The notes below the pieces were generated by a model, which had not been told where the DNA came from, did no database searches, and worked only from the letters and a program-made list of their open reading frames with translations. A stretch of DNA of 64,000 bases from the NCBI RefSeq assembly GCF_022271435.1, contig NZ_JAFIQY010000036.1, forward strand, positions 1-64,000. The letters are read 5' to 3'. The DNA comes from Streptomyces monomycini. Lineage in GTDB: Bacteria; Actinomycetota; Actinomycetes; Streptomycetales; Streptomycetaceae. Both the position numbers and the translations under genes were made by a program. This document shows, one piece after another, positions 1-7,651 of the stretch. Each line of letters starts with the position of its first letter. Positions within the stretch are counted from its first letter, which is position 1.

Positions 1-1
1 C

Positions 2-124
2 GGCGCCGCGGCGGGCGACAGCAGCGGCCCGGTGACCGCCGCCTCGGCCGTCGCGGGCACCGCCGCCCTGCTCGCCCTGGGGCTCTCCGGCGCCGCGGCG
101 CTGCGCAGGCGCCACAGCCGCTGA
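2..124 (+). CDS. C-terminal end of an unidentified membrane-anchored protein (partial)
   Basis: Only the last 40 codons are inside the window, reading in frame to the TGA at 122-124. The visible tail has a short Gly/Ser/Pro-containing stretch, then a hydrophobic Ala/Leu-rich segment of about 20 residues, then a basic end (RRRHSR). This is the layout of a C-terminal membrane anchor, as in surface or sortase-type proteins, but any LPxTG-like motif would lie upstream of the window. Function cannot be assigned. Confidence 0.5.
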   Translation, partial: GAAAGDSSGPVTAASAVAGTAALLALGLSGAAALRRRHSR

Positions 125-323
125 GGCCCTCCCGGGGTGCCGCCCCGGCGCCCGGCCCGGACGGACCCCACCCGTCCGGGCCGGGCGAACACCACCCGCC
201 CGGTCCGGACGCCCCGCGCCCGCGCATGCGGCAGCGCCTCTTCCCGCGCCGTACCCCCGGCGTGCATGCCCGCAGCGGCCCACGGTCCGCCCGCTGTCAC
301 TGCCCCCAAGTAGGGTGGGCGGC

Positions 324-2447
324 ATGGCAGACCCCAGCAGTTACCGACCCAAGCCGGGACAGATCCCCGACTCGCCCGGGGTCTACAGATTCCGTGACGA
401 GCACCGCCGCGTCATCTACGTCGGCAAGGCCAAGAGCCTGCGCCAGCGCCTGTCCAGCTACTTCCAGGACCTGGCCAACCTCCACCCGCGTACCCGCACG
501 ATGGTCACCACCGCGGCCTCCGTCGAGTGGACGGTCGTCAACACCGAGGTCGAGGCGCTCCAGCTCGAATACACCTGGATCAAGGAGTACGACCCGCGGT
601 TCAACGTCAAGTACCGCGACGACAAGAGCTATCCGTATCTGGCCGTCACCCTCAACGAGGAGTACCCCAGGGTCCGGGTCATGCGCGGCGCCAAGAAGAA
701 GGGCGTGCGCTACTTCGGCCCGTACGGCCAGGCCTGGGCCATCCGCGAGACCGTCGACCTGATGCTGCGCGTCTTCCCCGTACGGACCTGCTCCGCCGGG
801 GTCTTCAAGCGCTCCGCCCAGATCGGCCGCCCCTGTCTGCTCGGCTACATCGGCAAGTGCTCGGCCCCCTGCGTCGGCCGCGTCTCCCCCGAAGAGCACC
901 GCGAACTGGCCGAGGAGTTCTGCGACTTCATGGCCGGCCGCACGGGTGCGTACATCCGCCGCCTGGAGAAGTCCATGCAGGAGGCGGCCGAGGAGATGGA
1001 GTACGAGCGGGCCGCTCGGCTGCGTGACGACGTGGACGCGCTCCGGCGGGCCATGGAGAAGAGCGCCGTGGTGCTCGCCGACGCCACCGACGCCGATCTG
1101 ATCGCCCTCGCCGAGGACGAGCTGGAAGCGGCCGTGCAGATCTTCCACGTCCGCGGCGGCCGGGTGCGCGGCCAGCGCGGCTGGGTCACCGACAAGGTCG
1201 AGAACGTGGACACCGCCGCCCTCGTCGAGCACGCCCTCCAGCAGCTGTACGGCGAGGAGAGCGGCGACGCCGTGCCCAAGGAAGTGCTGGTCCCGGCCCT
1301 GCCCGACCCGGTCGAACCGGTCCAGCAGTGGCTCACGGAGCGCCGCGGCTCCAACGTCTCGCTGCGTATCCCGCAGCGCGGCGACAAGAAGGACCTGATG
1401 GCCACGGTCCAGCGCAACGCGCAGCAGGCCCTGGCCCTGCACAAGACCAAGCGCGCCTCCGACCTGACCACCCGCTCCCGCGCCCTGGAGGAGATCGCCC
1501 AGGCCCTCGGCCTGGACTCGGTGCCGCTGCGCATCGAGTGCTTCGACATCTCCCACCTCCAGGGCGACGACGTGGTGGCCTCGATGGTGGTCTTCGAGGA
1601 CGGCCTGGCCCGCAAGAGCGAGTACCGCCGCTTCCAGATCAAGACCTTCGAGGGCCAGGACGACGTCCGGGCCATGCACGAAGTCGTCGGCCGCCGCTTC
1701 CGGCGCTACCTCCAGGAGAAGCAGCAGACGGGGGAGTGGGACGAGGAGGCGCCCGCCGGCGAGGACGAGACGGCCGCCGCCGGACTCACCGCCGGGCCCG
1801 CCACCGAATCCACCGCAGGGCCCGCGGCCGGTCCCGTCACCGGCCCCGCCGACGAGGACGCGCCCGTGGTCACCGGCCCCACCGACGAGGAGGGCCGCCC
1901 CAAGCGCTTCGCGTACCCGCCGCAGCTCGTCGTCGTGGACGGCGGCCAGCCGCAGGTCGCCGCCGCCCAGCGGGCCCTGTCCGAGCTGGGCATCGACGAC
2001 GTCGCCGTCTGCGGCCTGGCCAAGCGCCTCGAAGAGGTCTGGGTGCCCGACGAGGACGACCCCGTCGTCCTGCCCCGCAGCAGCGAAGGCCTCTACCTCC
2101 TCCAGCGCGTCCGTGACGAAGCCCACCGCTTTGCCATCGCCTACCAGCGCAACAAGCGCGGCAAGCGCCTCAAGACCGGGCCGCTGGACAGCGTCCCCGG
2201 TCTCGGCGAGAGTCGCCGACAGGCCCTGCTGAAGCACTTCGGCTCGGTCAAGCGGCTGCGCGCCGCGCGGATCGAGGACATCTGCGAGGTGCCGGGGATC
2301 GGCCGCAAGACGGCCGAGACGATCGCGGCGGCGCTGGCCGGAGCGGCTCCGGCCGCCCCGGCCGTGAACACCGCCACAGGAGAGATCATTGAGGATGACG
2401 CGACCCCGCCGGCCGCGTTGTCGTCAGAACGGGGGCAGGAACGATGA
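324..2447 (+). CDS. uvrC: UvrABC system protein C (excinuclease subunit C)
   Basis: UvrC makes the two incisions flanking a DNA lesion in nucleotide excision repair, acting with UvrA and UvrB in the cytoplasm. The N-terminal GIY-YIG nuclease is visible (SPGVYRF...VIYVGKAKSLRQRL), then the Cys-rich stretch, the UVR domain (EYERAARLRDDVDALR), the RNase H-like second nuclease (IECFDISHLQG...VVVDGGQPQV) and a C-terminal helix-hairpin-helix pair (VPGLGESRR, VPGIGRKTAETIAAAL). Length is 707 aa. ATG 324 is preferred over GTG 315 because AGGGTGG at 312-318 then serves as ribosome binding site. Residues about 473-522 form a low-complexity Ala/Gly/Pro/Thr insert inside the nuclease half. The stop overlaps the rapZ start by 4 nt. 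Confidence 0.97.
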   Translation: MADPSSYRPKPGQIPDSPGVYRFRDEHRRVIYVGKAKSLRQRLSSYFQDLANLHPRTRTMVTTAASVEWTVVNTEVEALQLEYTWIKEYDPRFNVKYRDDKSYPYLAVTLNEEYPRVRVMRGAKKKGVRYFGPYGQAWAIRETVDLMLRVFPVRTCSAGVFKRSAQIGRPCLLGYIGKCSAPCVGRVSPEEHRELAEEFCDFMAGRTGAYIRRLEKSMQEAAEEMEYERAARLRDDVDALRRAMEKSAVVLADATDADLIALAEDELEAAVQIFHVRGGRVRGQRGWVTDKVENVDTAALVEHALQQLYGEESGDAVPKEVLVPALPDPVEPVQQWLTERRGSNVSLRIPQRGDKKDLMATVQRNAQQALALHKTKRASDLTTRSRALEEIAQALGLDSVPLRIECFDISHLQGDDVVASMVVFEDGLARKSEYRRFQIKTFEGQDDVRAMHEVVGRRFRRYLQEKQQTGEWDEEAPAGEDETAAAGLTAGPATESTAGPAAGPVTGPADEDAPVVTGPTDEEGRPKRFAYPPQLVVVDGGQPQVAAAQRALSELGIDDVAVCGLAKRLEEVWVPDEDDPVVLPRSSEGLYLLQRVRDEAHRFAIAYQRNKRGKRLKTGPLDSVPGLGESRRQALLKHFGSVKRLRAARIEDICEVPGIGRKTAETIAAALAGAAPAAPAVNTATGEIIEDDATPPAALSSERGQER

Positions 2448-3439
2448 GCAGCAGTACCGAGCAGCACAGGCACGACACGCGGGAAGCCCAGGACACCCGG
2501 CCTTCCCGCACGACCGAGAGAGACGGTGCACAGGTGAGTACGGGCACGATGCGCGATGCCGACACGGGCGAGAGCGCCGCCATCCCCGAGCTGGTGATCA
2601 TCTCCGGGATGTCCGGGGCCGGCCGCAGCACGGCCGCCAAGTGCCTGGAGGACCTCGGCTGGTTCGTCGTCGACAACATCCCGCCCGAGCTGATCCCGCC
2701 CATGGTCGAGCTGGGCGCCCGCTCGCAGGGCAACGTCGCCCGGATCGCCGTCGTCGTGGACGTCCGCGGCCGGCGCTTCTTCGACAACCTCAAGGAGTCC
2801 CTGGCCACCCTCGACGCGCAGAGCGTCAAGCGCCGCATCGTCTTCCTGGAGTCCTCCGACGAGGCCCTGGTGCGCCGCTTCGAGTCCGTCCGCCGCCCGC
2901 ACCCCCTCCAGGGCGACGGGCGCATCGTGGACGGCATCGCCGCCGAACGCGACCTGCTGCGCGAGCTGCGCGGCGACGCCGACCTGGTCATCGACACCTC
3001 CAGCCTGAACGTCCACGAACTGCGCGCCAAGATGGACGCCCAGTTCGCCGGCGAGGAGGTGCCCGAGCTCCGCGCGACGGTCATGTCCTTCGGCTTCAAG
3101 TACGGCCTGCCCGTCGACGCCGACATGGTCATCGACTGCCGCTTCATCCCCAACCCGCACTGGGTCCCCGAGCTGCGCCCCTACACCGGCCTGAACGACG
3201 AGGTCTCCGGCTACGTCTTCGGCCAGCCCGGTGCCAAGGAGTTCCTGGACGGCTACGCGGAGCTGCTGCGCATCGTCGCCGAGGGTTACCGCCGCGAGGG
3301 CAAGCGGTACGTGACCATCGCCGTCGGCTGTACGGGCGGCAAGCACCGCAGCGTCGCCATGTCCGAGAAGCTCGCCCACCGCCTGGTCTCCGAAGGCGTC
3401 GAGACCGTCGTCGTCCACCGGGACATGGGGCGCGAATGA
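2444..3439 (+). CDS. rapZ: RapZ/YvcJ-family nucleotide-binding protein (RNase adapter family)
   Basis: Member of the RapZ/YvcJ family: P-loop proteins which in E. coli present small RNAs to RNase E and which in Gram-positives are linked genetically to yvcK and whiA. The Walker A motif GMSGAGRS is at residues 55-62, followed by the family sequence LGWFVVDNIPPELI; the C-terminal half ends with the conserved IAVGCTGGKHRSV signature. The ATG overlaps the uvrC stop (ATGA), so it should be translated by coupling. The N-terminus is long (about 45 residues before the domain); GTG 2534, preceded by GAGAGAG, is an alternative start. The RNase-adapter role is transferred from enterobacteria and may not hold here. 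Confidence 0.93.
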   Translation: MSSSTEQHRHDTREAQDTRPSRTTERDGAQVSTGTMRDADTGESAAIPELVIISGMSGAGRSTAAKCLEDLGWFVVDNIPPELIPPMVELGARSQGNVARIAVVVDVRGRRFFDNLKESLATLDAQSVKRRIVFLESSDEALVRRFESVRRPHPLQGDGRIVDGIAAERDLLRELRGDADLVIDTSSLNVHELRAKMDAQFAGEEVPELRATVMSFGFKYGLPVDADMVIDCRFIPNPHWVPELRPYTGLNDEVSGYVFGQPGAKEFLDGYAELLRIVAEGYRREGKRYVTIAVGCTGGKHRSVAMSEKLAHRLVSEGVETVVVHRDMGRE

Positions 3440-4500
3440 CCGCCCGCCCCCTGCGGCTGCGCCGGGTCCGCAAGCTGGTCCCGGGCAGCCGCTCCGGCAG
3501 GGGCGCCACGCCCAAGGTCGTGGCGCTCGGCGGCGGCATGGGCCTGTCCGCCTCGCTGGCCGCGCTGCGCCGCATCACCGGCGACCTGACCGCCGTGGTC
3601 ACGGTCGCCGACGACGGCGGTTCCAGCGGCCGGCTGCGCGACGAGCTGGGCGTCCTGCCGCCCGGCGACCTGCGCAAGGCGCTCGCCGCGCTGTGCGGGG
3701 ACGACGACTGGGGCCAGACCTGGTCCCGGGTGATCCAGCACCGCTTCACCAGCGAGGGCGAGCTGCACGACCACGCCGTCGGCAACCTTCTCATCGTCGC
3801 CCTGTGGGAACAGCTCGGCGACCACGTCCAGGCCCTGGACCTGGTCGGCAAGCTGCTCGGCGCGCACGGCCGGGTGCTGCCCATGTCCGCCGTACCCCTG
3901 GAGCTCCAGGCCCTGGTCAAGGGCCACGACGAGACCCGCCCGGACGAGGTCTCCACGGTCCGCGGCCAGGCCACGGTCGCCCTGACCCCCGGCGAGGTGC
4001 AGTCCGTGCACCTCGTCCCGGAGGACCCGCCCGCCGTGCCCGAGGTCGTCGCCGCGGTCCGCGACGCGGACTGGGTGGTGCTCGGCCCCGGCTCCTGGTT
4101 CTCCTCCGTCATCCCGCACCTGCTCGTCCCCGAGCTGCGCGAGGCGCTGGAGGAGACCAAGGCCCGTAAGGTCCTCTCGCTGAACCTCGCACCCCAGCCC
4201 GGCGAAACCGATGGCTTTTCCCCGCAGCGTCATTTGGAGGTTTTGGCCCGACACGCCCCTAAACTCGCCTTCGACGTGGTGCTGGCCGACCGGGCCGCCG
4301 TGCCCGACACCGAGAGCCTGACCGTCGCTGCCAAACAGCTCGTGGGCAGCGAGGTCGAGCTGGCGGAGGTCGCCGCGCCCGGCAGCCCCTGCGGCACGGC
4401 GGAGACCCACAAGGGTGCCGCCCGGCACGACCCGGAGCTGCTGGCCGCCGCGTACGACCGTATTTTTCGGATGCATGGAAGGATCGGCCCATGGCGATGA
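3436..4500 (+). CDS. yvcK: YvcK-family gluconeogenesis factor (CofD-like)
   Basis: YvcK-family protein, structurally related to the CofD 2-phospho-L-lactate transferase, required in Bacillus for growth on gluconeogenic carbon and for normal morphology. The N-terminal nucleotide-binding loop VALGGGMGLSASL is at about residues 30-42, then VADDGGSSGRLRDELG and PPGDLRKALAAL, all typical of the family. Length 354 aa is normal. The start ATG overlaps the rapZ stop by 4 nt, and its 3' end overlaps whiA by 10 nt, so rapZ-yvcK-whiA is one translationally coupled unit, the order found across actinobacteria and firmicutes. The biochemical activity of the family is not settled. Confidence 0.93.
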   Translation: MTARPLRLRRVRKLVPGSRSGRGATPKVVALGGGMGLSASLAALRRITGDLTAVVTVADDGGSSGRLRDELGVLPPGDLRKALAALCGDDDWGQTWSRVIQHRFTSEGELHDHAVGNLLIVALWEQLGDHVQALDLVGKLLGAHGRVLPMSAVPLELQALVKGHDETRPDEVSTVRGQATVALTPGEVQSVHLVPEDPPAVPEVVAAVRDADWVVLGPGSWFSSVIPHLLVPELREALEETKARKVLSLNLAPQPGETDGFSPQRHLEVLARHAPKLAFDVVLADRAAVPDTESLTVAAKQLVGSEVELAEVAAPGSPCGTAETHKGAARHDPELLAAAYDRIFRMHGRIGPWR

Positions 4501-5480
4501 CGGCAGCGGTGAAGGACGAAATCTCCCGGCTCCCCGTCACCCGGACCTGCTGCCGGAAGTCGGAGGTCTCGTCGATCCTGCGGTTCGCGGGTGGTCTGCA
4601 CCTGGTCAGCGGCCGGATCGTGATCGAGGCGGAGCTGGACACGGGCATCGCCGCCCGACGGCTGCGCAAGGACATCCTGGAGATCTTCGGCCACTCCTCC
4701 GACCTGGTGGTGATGGCCCCCGGCGGCCTGCGGCGCGGCAGCCGCTACGTCGTACGGGTCGTCGCCGGCGGCGATCAGCTCGCCCGCCAGACCGGCCTGG
4801 TCGACGGCCGTGGAAGGCCCATCCGCGGCCTGCCCCCGCAGGTCGTCTCCGGAGCCACCTGTGACGCCGAGGCGGCCTGGCGCGGGGCCTTCCTCGCCCA
4901 CGGCTCGCTCACCGAGCCCGGCCGCTCCTCCTCCCTGGAGGTCACCTGCCCCGGACCCGAGGCCGCCCTCGCCCTGGTCGGCGCCGCCCGCCGGCTCGGC
5001 ATCGGCGCCAAGGCCCGCGAGGTACGCGGCGTGGACCGCGTCGTCGTCCGTGACGGTGATGCGATTGGCGCGCTGTTGACGCGCCTGGGGGCCCACGAGT
5101 CCGTACTGGCCTGGGAGGAACGCCGGATGCGCCGCGAGGTCCGCGCCACGGCCAACCGCCTCGCCAACTTCGACGACGCCAACCTGCGCCGCTCGGCCCG
5201 CGCCGCGGTCGCCGCGGGCGCCCGGGTCCAGCGCGCCCTGGAGATCCTCGGCGAAGAGGTCCCCGAGCACCTCGCCGCGGCCGGCCGCCTGCGCATGGAC
5301 CACAAGCAGGCCTCCCTGGAGGAACTGGGCGCCCTCGCGGACCCGCCCCTGACCAAGGACGCCGTCGCGGGCCGCATCCGCCGCCTTCTGGCCATGGCCG
5401 ACAAGCGCGCCCAGGACCTGGGCATCCCCGGCACGGAGTCCAACCTGTCGGAGGAGATGGCGGACGGCATGGTCGGCTGA
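4491..5480 (+). CDS. whiA: DNA-binding sporulation regulator WhiA
   Basis: WhiA is the transcription factor which, with WhiB, drives sporulation septation in Streptomyces aerial hyphae. Seen: an N-terminal domain starting KDEISRLPVTRTCCRKSEV, the LAGLIDADG-homing-endonuclease-like fold (AWRGAFLAHGSLTEPGRS), and a C-terminal helix-turn-helix region (HLAAAGRLRMDHKQASLEELG...AVAGRIRRLLAMA). Length 329 aa matches the family. ATG 4491 is chosen over ATG 4497 because GGAAGGA at 4477-4483 has a 7-nt spacing to it. It is the last gene of the operon; directly after it the repeat array begins. Confidence 0.97.
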   Translation: MAMTAAVKDEISRLPVTRTCCRKSEVSSILRFAGGLHLVSGRIVIEAELDTGIAARRLRKDILEIFGHSSDLVVMAPGGLRRGSRYVVRVVAGGDQLARQTGLVDGRGRPIRGLPPQVVSGATCDAEAAWRGAFLAHGSLTEPGRSSSLEVTCPGPEAALALVGAARRLGIGAKAREVRGVDRVVVRDGDAIGALLTRLGAHESVLAWEERRMRREVRATANRLANFDDANLRRSARAAVAAGARVQRALEILGEEVPEHLAAAGRLRMDHKQASLEELGALADPPLTKDAVAGRIRRLLAMADKRAQDLGIPGTESNLSEEMADGMVG

Positions 5481-6595
5481 GATGGCGCGTTCCGCGCCGG
5501 AGGCCGGGTAGGGGTTTCGGTGCCCGGTGGCGGGCTGGGCGCCGTGGCCGACTCCCTGCCCGTACCGGGCGGCGCTCCCCGTACCGGGGTACGGGACCGG
5601 GCCTCCAGACTTCGTCCTACGGCCCGCCCCCTTCCGCCGTACGGCGTCCGACGGCCGGTGGGGGCAGGCGTCCCCCCACCCTCGTACGTGTCAGCCGACC
5701 GTGTACGGGAGGGTGCGGGACCGTAGGACGAAGTCTGTAGGGCCCGGGCCCGCGCCACGGTCGGGCTGCCCGCGGTACGGCGGAGTTTCGGCGCCCGGTG
5801 GCGGGTCGGGCTTCGTGGCCGACTGGCTGCCTGTGCTGGGCGGCGCCTCCCGTACCGGGGTACGGGACCGGTCCTACAGACTTCGTCCTACGGCCCGCCC
5901 CCTTCCGTCGTACGGCGTCCGACGGCCGGTGGGGGCAGGCGTCCCCCCACCCACGCCGCGAAAGCCGAACACGTACGGGAGGGTGCGGGACCGTAGGACG
6001 AAGTCTGTAGGGCCCGGGCGCGCGCCACAGGCGGGCTGCCCGCAGTCCGGCGGAGTTTCGGCGCCCGACGGCGGGTCGGGCTCCGTGGCCGACTGGCTGC
6101 CTGTGCCGGGCGGCGCCTCCCGTACCGGGGTACGGGACCGGGCCTCCAGACTTCGTCCTACGGCCCGCCCCCTTCCGCCGTACGGCGACGGACGGCCGGT
6201 GGGGGCAGGCGTCCCCCCACCCACGCCGCGAAAGCCGAACACGTACGGGAGGGTGCGGGACCGTAGGACGAAGTCTGTAGGGCCCGGGCCCGCGCCACGG
6301 TCGGGCTGCCCGCAGTACCGCGGAGTTTCGGCGCCCGACGGCGGGTTGGACTCCGTGGCCGACTGGCTGCCTGGGCCGGGCGGCGCTCTCCTCGGTCCGG
6401 GTACGGGACCGGCCCTCCAGACTTCGTCCTACGGTCCGGACCCTTCCGCCGTACGGCGACTGACGGCCGGTGGGGGCAGGTGTCCGCCGCACCGGGTAGG
6501 CGTCGGCCTGACGCGTACGGGAGGGAACAGGCCGCAGATCCGCTCGTGGCCCGGGAAAGCATGTGCGCCCCAGGGCGGCCGCTGTCTAGCCTGAG
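5481..6595. repeat. Tandem array of ~270-bp hairpin-containing repeats (four units)
   Basis: This gap between whiA and the acetyltransferase gene holds four head-to-tail units starting near 5514, 5785, 6054 and 6324 (period 269-271 bp); the fourth is diverged and cut short near 6515. Each full unit has the arm CAGACTTCGTCCTACGG (5606-5622, 5877-5893, 6147-6163, 6418-6434) and its reverse complement (5721-5737, 5991-6007, 6261-6277; missing in unit 4), with an apex of GGTGGGGG / CCCCCACC. The region between the arms is largely self-complementary, so each unit can fold into one hairpin of about 130 nt. All six frames are incidentally open, but the predicted peptides just echo the repeat; I judge it non-coding. 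Confidence 0.9.
6587..6592 (+). promoter_or_regulatory. Putative -10 element for the GNAT gene
   Basis: TAGCCT lies 6 nt upstream of ATG 6599, which would place the transcription start at or next to the start codon. No Shine-Dalgarno sequence is visible, so a leaderless mRNA is likely. Confidence 0.4.
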
Positions 6596-6598
6596 GTG

Positions 6599-7495
6599 AT
6601 GGACGCGGTACGGATCAGGCCGATGCGCGAAGAGGATCTTCCGGCGGTGGAGCGGGCCTCGGCGCTGACGTTTCTGGATGCCGATCGGCGTGATCGCAGG
6701 GTCAGTGACCCGGAGCCGGAGTTGCGGTCCGCCGCAGCTGCTCGGCAGTGGACCGACCTGATGCGCTATTACCTGGGTACGGACCCGGACGGCTGTCGAG
6801 TCGCGGTGGAAGCGGAAGCGGGCGCAGGCGTGGACCATGTGGTCGGCTTCGCCGTTTCGCAGAAGCGTGAGTCGCTGTGGTATCTCGCCACCTACGGTGT
6901 GCTGCCCGGCCACCAGCGCCGGGGCATCGGCAAGCGCCTGCTGGACGCCGTTCTCGCGCACGCCGACGGGAGCCCCGGCATCTTCTCGTCAAGTGTCCAC
7001 CCCGGCGCGACCCGCCGGTACCGGCTCGCCGGGTTCTCGCTCCACCCGCAGATGCGCATGGTCGGCACCGTCGACCGGTCCGCCCTCCCGGCTGTCGACG
7101 GCCTCCGGGAGGGGCGGGCGGAGGACTTCCCGTGGATGGACCGGCTGGACCGGGAGCTGCGGGGTGCCGGGCACGGCCCTGACCACGGCCGTCTGCTCGC
7201 CACCCACCGGCTGGTCGTGTCCCGGGAGCGGAGCAGGCCGGGGTATGTCTACGTCGACGGCCGGGGACGGGCCGCGCTGCTGGCCGCCGCGTGTGCCGAC
7301 ACCGCGCAGCGGCTGCTGTGGGAGGCGCTGGCCGCGTCGGACGGCCGTACCCTCGTCAACTGCATCACCGCCCCCAACGAGTGGGCGGTCGACGTCGGTC
7401 TCGCCGCGGGGCTCGCCATCGGCCAGGAGGGCTACATCGCCGTCCGCGGCCTGCCCGTCCCGGCGCCCTACCTGGCCGACGGCCACTTCCTGTGA
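6599..7495 (+). CDS. GNAT-family N-acetyltransferase
   Basis: Predicted acetyl-CoA-dependent N-acyltransferase of unknown substrate, 298 aa. The N-terminal half is a GNAT domain: strand IRPMREEDLPAVERA, then the acetyl-CoA pyrophosphate-binding loop in VLPGHQRRGIGKRLLDAVL (Q/R-x-x-G-x-G/A type) at about residues 100-118. The second half looks like a further, degenerate GNAT-like lobe (AACADTAQRLLWEALAAS...VGLAAGLAIGQEGYIAV), as in two-domain GNATs. GTG 6596 directly precedes ATG 6599; the upstream TAGCCT favours a leaderless start at one of them. It sits alone between the repeat array and the carboxypeptidase gene. Confidence 0.8.
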   Translation: MDAVRIRPMREEDLPAVERASALTFLDADRRDRRVSDPEPELRSAAAARQWTDLMRYYLGTDPDGCRVAVEAEAGAGVDHVVGFAVSQKRESLWYLATYGVLPGHQRRGIGKRLLDAVLAHADGSPGIFSSSVHPGATRRYRLAGFSLHPQMRMVGTVDRSALPAVDGLREGRAEDFPWMDRLDRELRGAGHGPDHGRLLATHRLVVSRERSRPGYVYVDGRGRAALLAAACADTAQRLLWEALAASDGRTLVNCITAPNEWAVDVGLAAGLAIGQEGYIAVRGLPVPAPYLADGHFL

Positions 7496-7651
7496 ACCGC
7501 GCGGGCGCGCGCAGCGCACGGTGGTGCGACGTCTCCAAGAGCTTCTAGGTCGCACATCCGCCATTCGCCACACCCCGTATTGACATGATCATGCAGCGTG
7601 ACCAGTCTGTCGAACGCCTATTCACGAGAGGGACGACGGCAAGGGGGGCTC

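Noticed and set aside
297..2237. Long minus-strand frame opposite uvrC
   Set aside because: Antisense of a clearly recognisable uvrC; open only because of third-position G/C bias.
5514..6515. Possible CRISPR array
   Set aside because: Units are ~270 bp with conserved 'spacers' and internal hairpins, unlike 24-37-bp repeats with unique spacers; no cas genes.
5527..6594. Long open frames on both strands through the 5.5-6.5 kb region
   Set aside because: They are open in several frames at once, their peptides merely repeat with the 270-bp DNA unit, and the sequence is explained by hairpin structure; the same holds at 16930-17810.
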